A stretch of DNA of 64,000 nt from assembly GCA_030562195.1 (NCBI GenBank), contig JAUJPP010000005.1, forward strand, positions 33,219,106-33,283,105. Direction: 5' to 3'. Below are positions 1 through 9,604 of this stretch, one piece after another; the first letter of the stretch is position 1; the number at the start of each line of letters is the position of its first letter. The position numbers were made by a program, and so were the translations under genes. The notes beneath the pieces were generated by a model, which searched no databases, was not told where the DNA came from, and saw only the letters and a program-made list of their open reading frames with translations. Origin of the DNA: Nipponacmea schrenckii (lineage: Eukaryota; Mollusca; Gastropoda; Lottiidae).

Positions 1-565
1 AGTTCGAAATTGGCAATTTTTCGATGAACGGTTTTTGAGTTATTGCACTTGACTTATCTAAAACGCGTCAAAATTGGCTTGTGAACGCGATAGAGACTAC
101 AGTTTTCATCAGATTTAAATGAAACTTGCTGTGATCATTTATATTGATGAGATCTTGGACAAGTTTGAAATTGGCGATTTTTCAATGAATGGTTTTTGAG
201 TTATTGAACTTGACTAAGTCTAAAACGCCTCAAAATTCAAATTGTGTCGAAATAGACTTGTGAACACGATTAGAGATAATAGTTTTCATCTGATGGGAAT
301 GAAATTTGGTGTGATCATTGAAGTTGATATCATCTTGGTCAAGTTCGAAATTGTCATTTCGATATACTGTTTTTTAGTATTGCACTTGACTTAGTCAAAA
401 CGCGGATTGTGATTGCGATAGACAATACAGTTTTCATCTGATTTTAATGAAATTTGGTGTGAACATTTATATTGACAAGAACTTGGATTAGACCTAAATA
501 ATCTTAGAGTTTTTGCCTGTGTTAAAACAGAAAATTAATTTAAAGTGGGCGTATCTTGGTAGGCA
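1..565 (-). mobile_element. Pearl/HINE-like element, partial (copy 0)
   Basis: This is the left-truncated end of the same repeat family seen at 29553, 30732, 39473, 48458 and 53502. About three degenerate ~190-bp units share phrases such as 'gagttattgcacttgac', 'gttttcatc' and 'gaaacttg'. They end at 'gtgggcgtat' near 545, the conserved sub-terminal motif, followed by 'aggcaacc'. There is no coding potential. Family assignment is inferred from the layout of core repeats, tetranucleotide run and terminal hairpin known from molluscan pearl elements and helentron-derived HINEs. The microsatellite end lies outside the window. Confidence 0.6.
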
Positions 566-584
566 ACCACTTGTTAATCAATTT

Positions 585-960
585 TTCAGGCCGTGTGGTT
601 CTACAAGATGTAGAACGTGTGAGTCTATTTTGACAACCGATAGGTTCTTCAATAAGATTAATGGCAAACAATTTTAGATAAACGGATAACTTTCATAGTA
701 CTAACATAATTTATTAAATATCGTGCGAAAAATGTCCCATGCAATATGTAGGAGAGACAAAAAATTCTATGGGGGAACGAATAAACTGTCACCGATTCGA
801 TATCACCCAGCACCTTGATAAACCCATTGGTGACTTTCAACTCCACCAACATCAATCTAAGTGATATGAAGGTGACATCAATCGAGCAAGTGATCTTGGA
901 AGAGGATATCAACCTCAAGTCGTCAAGACAAAACAAGGAGAACTTTTGGATCAATCAGCT
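585..960 (+). mobile_element. Penelope-like (PLE) GIY-YIG endonuclease remnant
   Basis: Plus-strand reading gives PCGSTRCRTC, then (with a stop and a shift) an IIY...C..C motif and QYVGETKNSMGERINCHR, then DKPIGDFQLHQH. This order (Cys-rich linker, IY...C..C, YVGET, R..H) is that of the GIY-YIG endonuclease at the C-terminus of Penelope-like retroelements. Internal stops and frameshifts make it a dead fragment. The RT domain is not visible upstream, where the pearl/HINE-like repeat abuts. A second, better preserved PLE fragment is at 8091-8795. Confidence 0.6.
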
Positions 961-1004
961 ACAAACCGTTTCTACATCCGGATTCCGCCTCTTGCTTCTA
1001 CTTC

Positions 1005-1310
1005 AGTTCTTGCCATATATTTCATGTTATTTCAGTTTTTACCTATAAGGTGCAGAAGAGTAGGACGTAAAACTCCATTCATTTCATTTCATTTCAGTTT
1101 TTACCTCATCTTATTTTATACTTTTTTCAGAAAAAATACTTCAGGTTTTACCTAATATTTATATTATTTCAGATAGAACAATATACTTCAGTTTTTACCA
1201 CATATTTTATATTATTTCTTAAAGAACATTATACATGTACTTCAGTTTTTGCCACATATTTTTTTTTATTTCAGAAAGGACAATATACTTCAGTATATGT
1301 GGATAATTCT
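1005..1310. repeat. Short tandem array (~55 bp) with SINE-tail fragment
   Basis: Four or five degenerate units contain 'cttcagtttttacc', 'atattttatattatttcag' and 'gaacaatatac'. Positions 1046-1095 hold a different unit, 'taaggtgcagaagagtagg' followed by CATTT repeats. The same unit occurs at 15328-15370 and, inverted, at 16394-16440 and about 16500-16530, so it is probably the 3' tail of a dispersed SINE-like family. Nothing coding. Confidence 0.5.
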
Positions 1311-2650
1311 TCAGGGATGACGGTCAAATTACAACTTGGGTCAGATTTTTCAGGAATATTGTTTGGCGTGTGAGAAAAACAGTTGTACTTGACAGATTTG
1401 AATGTGCCAAATTATTTTATGAAATCGAGACGAAAGGGACACAATGCAAAATTAGAAAAAAACAAGCCCAACACAATGTTGAATAGTGTGTATATATAGT
1501 GTTCAAAGGGGTTACATGAGAAGAATGATTTTTAAAAAAACATGCCAATTAAAGTGAACAATATTTTATTTGAGAAAATTCATTCAGTTGTGAGTTAACA
1601 GAAAAAAAAAATCAACGAACTACTATCACTTCAATTAATCAACAAGGAAAAATGTCCATTTCCAGCAACTTCAAAGATTTCCTGATAATTACGTGGTGCT
1701 ATGAAAAGAGTTTGGAATTATTGAAGCCGCAGTTTCCAGTTTCATGGTTGATAGAATTCATTGAAAATATCTAATCATCGATATTTCTGGCGCCACAAGT
1801 CTGCTGGGATTTTATCAAGCCGAAAATATCCTTTTATAGGAACTAAACCCAAAGTAGAATATTAGAAACTAGAGATCTTGATAATAATCAGACTTCAAGC
1901 ACGCAACTCTAATGTGATTAGTCAAAGATAAAATTATAAGATTTGGTATTTTACAGTTGAAGGCAATTCATCGATTAATTTCAAATAATGCTTAATTTGT
2001 TCAGATTGTGAGCCGTCATGAGAATTTATATTTTAAAATTATAATAGTGTATTGTGTTAGATTAGACAAATACCGACGTACTTACAATTCTTTATATACT
2101 GATAATACGTTGCAAGTCGATTGTAAGGTTGTTTCCTTTAGATTGTTATCCAATCTGAAACCGATTGAATACATTTTAATCCTTGATATAGCCTACTTAA
2201 GTGTTTTTGTAAGGTATCATGTTTTCCACCAGCTTGTTATTCATATATATCAACTGGTGAAATGTTGAAAATGTATCGTAAAATAAAAGGAACCTCCTAC
2301 ACAAATAGGTTTCCAGATCTTTAAATAGAATAACACAATGTTAATGGAAGGTCTGTTTTATAAATAAGGTTATAATTACAGGTACAAATTTTCTACCTTG
2401 TCATTAATAGAAAGGTTTTTCTCCTAGTCTGTATTGTAGAAAGGTAATTGAAATATGATTAAATTGTCGTCAATACAAATTGTTAACTCTAGTCTTTTTA
2501 TAACGTTTCTTAAACTTATGAACAACTACATTCATTCTGGCATCAGAAAACAAACATTAGAAAGACAAATGCTCCACTGATAATATGGTTATCATCAAAC
2601 GTAATTTTATGTTTTCAAATCAAAAATACGATAAACAAAAACCTGGAATT
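1311..2650. other. AT-rich stretch without recognisable features
   Basis: Both strands were read. No protein similarity, RNA gene or terminal repeats were recognised. The longest open frames (for example 2008-2268 plus) are low-complexity, have no family signature and no convincing splice context. Probably decayed repeat or intergenic DNA. Confidence 0.5.
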
Positions 2651-2651
2651 T

Positions 2652-2860
2652 GAATCATAGTTTAATGTAAGATGTATCTGTTACACAGTAGATGTATCTG
2701 TAACACAGCAGATGTATGTTTATCACAGTAGATGTATGTTTATCACAGTAGATGTATGTTTATCACAGTAGATGTATGTTTATCACAGTATATGTATGTT
2801 TATCACAGTAGATGTATGTTTAATACAGTATGTAACACGGTCGATGTATGTGTAACACAT
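2652..2860 (+). repeat. 20-bp minisatellite
   Basis: About nine head-to-tail copies of GATGTATGTTTATCACAGTA. The central copies (2710-2815) are nearly identical, while the outer ones vary (TGTAACACAG, TAATACAGTA). Divergence rising toward the ends is typical of arrays homogenised by unequal exchange. Confidence 0.9.
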
Positions 2861-2884
2861 AGGCCCATAGATCAAAAAGTTGAT

Positions 2885-2908
2885 TGCCCCCCCCCCCCCC
2901 AAAAGAGG

Positions 2909-2989
<81 letters not shown>
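2885..2989 (+). repeat. Poly(C) tract and (GATA)n microsatellite
   Basis: A run of about 14 C (from 2887) is followed after 'aaaagagg' by about 20 uninterrupted GATA units. The open frames through this stretch (repeated YLSI in one frame) are repeat artefacts. Confidence 0.95.
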
Positions 2990-3640
2990 CTCAATAAGGC
3001 ACATACTCAATTAGCCACTCTCATTTTAGGCACACTAAAATTATGTCAACATTCATTTACGCACACTTACAGTGATTCAGGCACACCGCGAATTGGCACA
3101 CATTCCTTTAGGCACACCTTTTATTAGCCACACATCTATTTAGGCACGCCTTAAATTAGGTCAACATTCATTTGCGCACACTAACAGTTAGGCATGCATT
3201 CACACATGACCAGTCACATCTCCTTTTTGCTACAGACTTAAAGGTACATTCTGTCACCTGGTAAGCACAAACTTTTTCACACGTTGCCTCGGTTTATTGT
3301 ACAATCCAACGACTAGACGTGTATCACTGACAACGGGAAACCGAACAGGAAAATCCGAAATGCTTAATTGTGCTTGATTGAAGGTGTGCCTAAATCACTG
3401 TGTCTAAATGACGCTTTGCATAATTGAATGTTTGCCTAAATAGATGTGCTAAATGACAGTCTGTCGAATTCTAATGTGCCTAAATCGCTGTATCTAAATA
3501 ACACTGTGCCGAAATGACATGTGCTTATCTGACCGTGAGCCTAAATGAAGTGTTCCTAAAAGTACTGTGTCTAAATGAGGTGTGCTAAAAAAAAGTGTTC
3601 CTAAATGATTGCTTACCGAATGAGGCAATTTTAAATTTAA
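2990..3640. repeat. Dispersed ~15-nt micro-repeats of 'gtgtgcctaaatga' type
   Basis: The first half (2990-3200) has the motif as 'taggcacac' (for example TTTAGGCACACTAAA, TTCAGGCACACCG). The second half (3380-3640) has it inverted as 'tgtgcctaaatga' or 'gtgcctaaatc'. Spacing is irregular (13-25 nt), so it is not a simple tandem. The same vocabulary recurs at 27050-27550. Origin unknown. Confidence 0.55.
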
Positions 3641-4045
3641 TAGTGTTTAATTCTTTAGATCGATGTATTGCAAGCTAGTTGAACTTTACAGAATATAATG
3701 TGTACAATCAATCCTAAATAGTTTACATACATGGTTGATTTGAATTCTATTGGTATTAAGTTAATGTATTAATTTTCCTTGCCCCCCCCCCCCGAACAAT
3801 TACGTCTGGCTACGTGCCTGGTAACACACTAGTTGTATGTGTACACCCTTTTATATAGTCGACAATATGGTTCGTACTCGTATAATTCATTGTAGTCTGT
3901 AGTATAAATTTAACACCAGGTGTCCAAAATGAATTTTGATTGTCGGCCTTGGTCTACTACGCACCCAAGTCTTAAGTACTTTTAAGAAATAGGTCAAATA
4001 TTCTTCCATTCTCTTTCAAATCTTTCCACAAACAGCTACATTTTT
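3641..4045. other. No gene seen; poly(C) at 3782
   Basis: AT-rich sequence with a poly(C) run at 3782-3793. It could hold the 3' UTR of the putative minus-strand gene ending at 4046. I see no clear polyadenylation signal that decides this. Confidence 0.35.
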
Positions 4046-4561
4046 CTATTCAAATATAGTTTCGGGTTGTTTGACTCGCACTCTTTCTGTGTGACTGAAT
4101 TTACGAGTTATTGTCTTAGATTTAGCATCCATGTTAAGATGTGTTGTATTGACAGGGGTTAGATCTTCAGATTGTATGCTTACTGTTCCGGAAACTGAAA
4201 AGCAATTCAATTTAATAATGATAAAAGGATTGGAATTTTTCTTTTTTCACCAGTAATACACGAAACGGAAAGCAGACATATTGTGTACATAATTATAGAC
4301 ATAGGCACAAAGGATTTCATTGTCTGTCTTCATACATGATCACACTTATCATCTCCTCACATCCATTGTATGTTAGATAGGTTGTATGATTGAAGTTGTC
4401 AAGGTATTATACTTACTGATACTGGTTCGTCTTACATTCCGATCAGGTTTTACCCCTGGAGAAACAGTAGGAGATTTTTTCTTACATGCTACACACAGGG
4501 AAATATAGAAAGCAGTAACTACAACACTTGCTATCAATGGTAACAATATAGTCGATGACAT
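4046..4561 (-). CDS. Putative small single-pass membrane protein (two exons)
   Basis: Not recognised as a named family. Exon A (4561-4417, minus) starts at ATG 4561 and ends ATC A|gtaagt. Exon B (4194-4046) follows a 'tttcag' acceptor and stays open to TAG. The join (phase 1) gives 97 residues. Residues about 5-25 form one hydrophobic helix (ILLPLIASVVVTAFYISL), followed at once by CVACKKKS: a juxtamembrane Cys-x-x-Cys and a basic stop-transfer run. The rest is polar and Ser/Thr-rich. A short N-terminus, one helix and a CxxC are how LAT/NTAL-type transmembrane adaptors are built and palmitoylated, but no YxxV/L tyrosines are present here, so function is not claimed. A 'ttttatag' just upstream of the ATG may be the acceptor of a 5' UTR intron. 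Alternative: chance ORF pair. Confidence 0.35.
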
Positions 4562-4604
4562 AGTCCTATAAAATAACGACAAAATAAGCAAAGTGAAATT
4601 GGTT

Positions 4605-5040
4605 CGTCATTCGTTATTCGTCAATAATGAATAAAGAGCCAACCGCACATATTATTTGTTATTCGTTTTTGACGAAAAACGAATAACAACACACCACTAA
4701 CGTATTACGAAAAACGAATAACGAAAAAAAAAACAACAAAAGAATCTTATTCATTTTTTCACATAAAGGTTAAAGTTTATCAAGCTTAGAATAAGAGAAT
4801 AACGACAAACCACTAACGAAAAACGAACAATGGAAATACACAAAGAATATTATTCCTTATTCGTTTTTACATAGAGGTTAAAGTTTATACAGCTTAAATT
4901 AGGAGAACGAAGCCTGAAAATCGACCTGTTAGGAGACTAACAGATGCAATTCCTCGATAAATGGCAAAACATAAATATACAAAATATCTAAAAACGAAGA
5001 AGGGAAAACCAATAACGAATAACGGACAAGTACTAATCTT
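4605..5040. repeat. 'cgaataacga' repeat cluster
   Basis: Many copies of ATTCGTTATTCG or its complement CGAATAACGAA, in both orientations, interspersed with 'ccactaacg' and 'aaggttaaagtttat'. The last of these occurs twice (about 4768 and 4868). A related inverted pair lies at 13469-13523. It looks like a decayed inverted-repeat element; ends are not resolved. Confidence 0.45.
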
Positions 5041-5110
5041 TATTCGAAAATCTCAACACGAGACATAGTATATAATAAATACAGATGATATACACAAGAA
5101 TATATTATAT

Positions 5111-5161
5111 GAGAGCGCAGCTCTTTCGACGGCCAAGCCGTCGAGAGCGAAGCTCTCTCTT
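5111..5161. other. Three consecutive GNA-triloop hairpins
   Basis: In a row: AGAGC-GCA-GCTCT, then CGACGGC-CAA-GCCGTCG (5127-5143), then GAGAGC-GAA-GCTCTC. All stems are perfect. A similar hairpin, CTCGCCC-GAA-GGGCGAG, sits at 8226-8242 beside the PLE fragment. Possibly part of a transposon terminus. Function unknown. Confidence 0.6.
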
Positions 5162-5725
5162 ATGGTAACATGTATACATGAATATGCATCAGAAGAACTT
5201 TGCACCACTGATAGTAAAAAAAAAAAAAGAAAAAGATGGCCGCCATGGGGGCTGCCATGTTTGTTTACAGCTAGGTCGCAGTCAATCAAGGTAGTCTCGA
5301 AGTGAATATGCTGGAATTCTTAAAATAAATTACATTTCTTTACAAACACTAAAAAAGATGTTTTGTACCCTATTTAAAAACCTTATGTTTAATCTTAAAT
5401 TTTCCTGAATGTTCTATGCGGGATTTCCATAAACAAGTTTATCTCAATAAGAGTTGTCTTGCCGTCGAAATTACGTTGACCGGGCGTTTTATGACGCCAC
5501 ATGCTATTTATGACGTGGAAATTTATCAATGAATGACTTTTGCGTATTCATTGTCATTATTATCAATAGCCCTAGTCTGTGCTCTCATTCAAGGCCATGC
5601 CTTATTCATATTAAAATTCATACAATACAATTTAAATTATCATAAATACTTTATTTACAAAATCTATCATTAATAATAAACCTTTTAAAAGTTACTTGAA
5701 TGGATTCAAAATAACATTAACCAAT
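5162..5725. other. No recognisable gene
   Basis: Contains poly(A) at 5217-5228 and 'agatggccgccatgggggc'. The open frame at 5289-5053 (minus) crosses the hairpin cluster and has no family signature. Probably repeat-derived. Confidence 0.4.
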
Positions 5726-5729
5726 TTAC

Positions 5730-6008
5730 ATAGTGTGTGTTAGTTAGTCTAGGCACGCATCCTTTAGCACCTGCCTTTCTCAACTAGTGCATTATGGGAG
5801 AAGTGCATTATGGGTAAGACGGAGAGAGCCGCCATGTTAGTCAAGGCTGGCATGATCGTTTGTCGACTGCTTAATTAATGACATCGTTTGTCGATTGTAA
5901 TAATGTGTTCATGTTCGTCATGCCTTTATAGTGTGTAACTACCATCATTCAATTATATTTCTCAAACTTATATGGTGTTGTGTTGTCATAGCCTTCGAGA
6001 ACTCTACA
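5730..6008 (+). repeat. Candidate 5' LTR of Ty3/gypsy element (start not resolved)
   Basis: The 3' boundary is inferred at '...aactctaca' (6008), directly before a primer-binding-like site (6011-6022) and 230 bp before the gag start. The segment contains two 'gtgcattatggg' repeats (5788, 5808). Its left boundary is a guess. No matching 3' LTR exists in the window because the element is broken off at about 9272. Confidence 0.35.
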
Positions 6009-6010
6009 AT

Positions 6011-6022
6011 TGGTGGCAGAGG
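6011..6022 (+). other. Candidate primer binding site
   Basis: TGGTGGCAGAGG begins with the TGG expected for complementarity to a tRNA CCA end, lies two bases after a CA that could end the LTR, and precedes gag. The matching tRNA was not identified. Confidence 0.4.
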
Positions 6023-6744
6023 TAAGCTTTTTGTAATTGGAAATTTTCGAAAGGAAATACAGCGTGTGTATATTTTTAGGCTGTAGTATTAATTTATTCA
6101 TAGAACTGTTTGGTGTATTATATGATGTGTGTGACTTGAGCAGTCAACTGTGTAGTCACGTGATACTCGTTATTGTCTGACAGTAAATGGTGTGTCTATT
6201 TTCCAAACTTCAACTCTTATTTACTTTTAAAGTAATAATCATGGCATCTTCAAATAACTGTGGTCAGTTGAAAATGCCTATGTTTTATCCTTAGGACATG
6301 ACATTCCAACAGTATATAGAGGATATTTATGAGGTCAAACCGTGGGGATTTGAATGGACAGCTGAGAAAAAATTACGGCATCTTGCACTAATTTTACCTG
6401 TAGGATGGTGTACTCAAACATTTAGTGATATGTCAGACACACATAAGCGCTCATATGATGCACTCAAGAATAATTTGATAGAGGAACTTGATCGTACAGA
6501 TGAAAAAAGCAAACCGCAGCTTCTGAGTTTCATCACTTGAAACAAAAGACAAATGAAACAATTGATGATTATAGCCATAGACTGTCAAGAAAATGTGATC
6601 AAGCCTACCCATCTTTTTCAAAATGTAATAAACTTATTCTATGTGCACAACATTTTGTAGAAGGTTTAAATTCTGATACTATAAAAGAGAAACTTTCCTT
6701 GATCATATGTCAAAATCCTGATATGCCAGAGTTTTCTACTTTGG

Positions 6745-8090
6745 TTGATACAGCTAGAAGATTGTGTACCTGTTGTTAGTACAAACAAATCCACAACATC
6801 GGATCCAATTATGAGTGTACGGTGTAATTACTGTAAAACACTTGGTCATACGCTAAACCGATGCAGATTAGAAAGAACTCTGTTTCGGAACAAAAGTGAT
6901 GACTGGACTAAGAATGCTAAGTGCTATGTATGTGGTAAACGTGGTCACATAAGTAAGACATGTTATCAAATGAAAAAACCTGTGCATCATGTAAATTTTA
7001 ACCAGACTTGTCCAACCAAAGATGTTACTGTAGGAAAATTAACCAGCTCTGCAACTGTTGACTCTGGTGCTGCAGTTACTTGCACTACTATTCCTAATAT
7101 GCAGAAGGCTTTTCCTGGTGGTTATGACATGGAATCCTGCAGTTCAGTGTTGAGTGGTCCTTCAGGTGAACAGATTCAAACTTTGGGCATTATAAACACT
7201 TTTATACAAATCGATGGACATACGGTTCCTGCACGACTTCATATAATAGATTCAGAAGAGGATATTTTCCTTATTGGTTGGGATATTATTTCAAAATTTC
7301 ACAAAGTGACTATTTGTCCAGCCAGTAATAGTGTAGATTTTGGACATCTTGTTGAAAATTCTGAATGTGTTTCAGAAGTGCGAGCTATTACAACCACAGT
7401 GGTACCACCACGTTCTCAGAAAATATTATGTGTCCAGGTATCACATCCTTTACCCACTGATTCTGGATTGCTTGTTGAACGTTTAAATACATTTGAAGAT
7501 AAAACTGGATTGTTTGTTGGAAGATGTGTCTCCAACTCAAAGACTCCTTTAGTGTTGCTTATGAACCCTGATACCATTAGTAGAACTGTGTATGCTTCTC
7601 AACAAGTTGCTTCAGCAACTGCCTTAACAATTAGTTCTTCTTCAGAAAAGGAATCTATTAATAGTATTGATGAGACATCTTGGAATATTGGTCCAATTGA
7701 TTCTTCTTATAAATCCAAACTACTTGGTTTGTTAAATAACTATAAACCTGATGTATTTACAGGTTTAGGCTGTGCTAAGAAATATTCTTATGATTTAAAG
7801 CTAACAGCTGACGCTGATTTGTCTAAAGTACATGGTCGTCGTATAAAATCAAACCCAAGAATTAATCAGGAAATAGAACCTCAAGTTCAGTCCATGTTAG
7901 ACTCAAACGTTATTGAACATAGTGATACAAATATTTTGTCACCAATAGTATTAGCTAAAAAGCGTGATGGCTCCCTTAGATTTTGTTTAGATTTTAGATC
8001 ATTAAATATTCAGTTATTTGATGAAACATTTCCATTACTAACATCTAAAGAAGCCATGATGCAACTTAAGAACTCTAAGTATTTTAGTTT
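6745..8090 (+). CDS. Gag zinc-knuckle / protease / RT N-terminal fragment of gypsy element
   Basis: This is the longest intact piece of the element. In order: two CX2CX4HX4C knuckles (about residues 28-41 and 61-74 of the open frame), the aspartic protease DSGA, a ~200-residue linker, and RT up to its first palm strand. The open frame runs on to 8133, but sequence after about 8090 belongs to the inserted PLE fragment. The first ~10 codons overlap the preceding gag frame because of a frameshift; the ATG at 6745 is not a real start. Confidence 0.75.
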
Positions 8091-8795
8091 TCAGGGAAGG
8101 GAGGGATTGAATCTCCTAAATGTACAGGCCTAGGGTGGAACAAATATTTTATTGAGAAATTGGGATCTGGATCTGTTGGGTGTTTTTCTTCTCTTCTGAT
8201 CTGAAATTAGAAAAAAATAAAATAACTCGCCCGAAGGGCGAGAAGTATAGTACCTGTTAAGTACAGATTGTTTTTAGTTTGCTATGAACAAGGTTGTCAT
8301 TTAAGTTCTGATTTTTTGAATATGCCACTATCATTTTCTGTTTATAGACATGAGGAAATTTCTCTTGAAGACTCTTATAATGGGTTTGAACTATCTTACT
8401 TGCTTTATTGCTGGTTGTATTAAAGGGAACTACAAAGGTTGCTATGCCTATACTGTGGTGAATATTAAGTCCTATGGGTCTTGCTGTATTTAATGTCTCA
8501 ATCCAATGGGCTTCTCTAGATTGACGGAATTTGGTAGTTTCATCTTCGGGCAAATCGATTTCTATGCGCTCAATTGGGGTTAGGGTGAGATCGTCAAGTG
8601 AATGGTCGTCCAGATTGAAATGATTAGAAACAGGCTTGTCTTTTTTTAATTTAATATCTGATCTGTGAGCATTAAAACGAGTGCGTAATTTGTTCTTTGT
8701 TTCCCCGATATATTGTTTGGGACATTTTTTACATGAAATTAAGTATATTACATTCGAGTTTTCACATGTTAGGTGCTCTTGGATCGGGTATCTTT
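8091..8795 (-). mobile_element. Penelope-like element 3' fragment inserted in gypsy RT
   Basis: Minus-strand reading gives NSNVIYLISCKKCPKQYIGE, then TKNKLRTRFNAHRSDI, KKDKPVSNHFNL and (frame 8553-8257) REAHWIETLNT..PIGLN: a complete GIY-YIG endonuclease block of the PLE type with its C-terminal RE.HWI..L.T..P.GLN signature. The fragment is 5'-truncated (no RT), as is usual for retroelement insertions. Its 3' side has an A/T-rich tail and the hairpin CTCGCCC-GAA-GGGCGAG at 8226-8242. Boundaries are set by where the gypsy RT reading stops and resumes, to within about 10 bp. Confidence 0.75.
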
Positions 8796-9604
8796 TATTC
8801 GTTATTGATATGTGCTCTGCTTTTAATCAAATCCCATTCATTATCCAAGGACAGTCGTCCTTGAACAGGTTTTCAAACGTCTTCAGGAGTTTATCAATTT
8901 ACAAGATTATGTTTTGGTTTGAAAGTAGCTCCTCTTGTATTTCAGAAAATTATGCATCTTGTTTTAGGTGGTCTAGATTTTAATCATATATTGATATATT
9001 TAGATGATTGTCTTATTCATACCTCTACATTGGAGAATCATTTAGTTATTTTAGAACAAGTATTAGATTGTTTTCGTAAAGCTGGTTTGACTTTAAAACC
9101 AGATAAGTGTCATTTCTTCATGGACTCTGTAAATTATTTAGGTTTTTAATTTTCAGAAGATGGCATTATTCCTGGTGATAAAGGTTTACAAACTATTAAG
9201 CTCCTACTACTTGGGAGGAGGTTCGTTCCTTCATAGGATTATGTGGTTATTTTATGTGTTTTATAAACAAATTAAACATTTTTAAACATGACGGTAAACA
9301 ACGGTAATAGGAGTGAAGATAATTTGCTCTTAACAGATCAAAAAAGGTGCAATTAAAAATATGATGAAACTCGTCTCCCAACTCCCCTTTCTAACAAGTT
9401 GACACAACCTTTGTTTTGACATATACCATTTTCTATTGGCAATTTATGAGATCTGCATCTTAGCCGAGTAAAATTGTCTCAATTTTTCGGGTAAGTATAT
9501 TAGATATTCTTCAAATTGAAAAGTAGACTTAAACAACCGATAATTGAAACATTTACTACTGCCGTTAATAGTACCAAACCAGCTTTGTATAATTTGATCT
9601 TTAA

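Larger units (their letters stand above)
6241..9272 (+). mobile_element. Ty3/gypsy-like retrotransposon gag-pol, broken
   Basis: Gag starts at ATG 6241. There is an in-frame stop at 6294, a frameshift near 6525 (gag core continues at 6537) and another near 6760. The long frame 6745-8133 carries two CCHC knuckles (CNYCKTLGHTLNRC and CYVCGKRGHISKTC), a retropepsin motif (VDSGAAVTC) and the start of RT (LAKKRDGSLRFCLDFRSLN). RT breaks off after 'NSKYFS' at about 8090, where a Penelope-like fragment is inserted, and resumes at about 8796 with CSAFNQIPF, then (after a shift and a stop) FGLKVAPLVFQK and the catalytic YLDD box (ILIYLDDCLIH), ending about 9272. RNase H and integrase are missing, lost or displaced where the LINE begins. 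Inactive. Confidence 0.85.

Noticed and set aside
8200..8280. Hammerhead ribozyme beside the PLE fragment
   Set aside because: Only a GAA-loop hairpin is present. The conserved CUGAUGA and GAAA core segments in correct order were not found.
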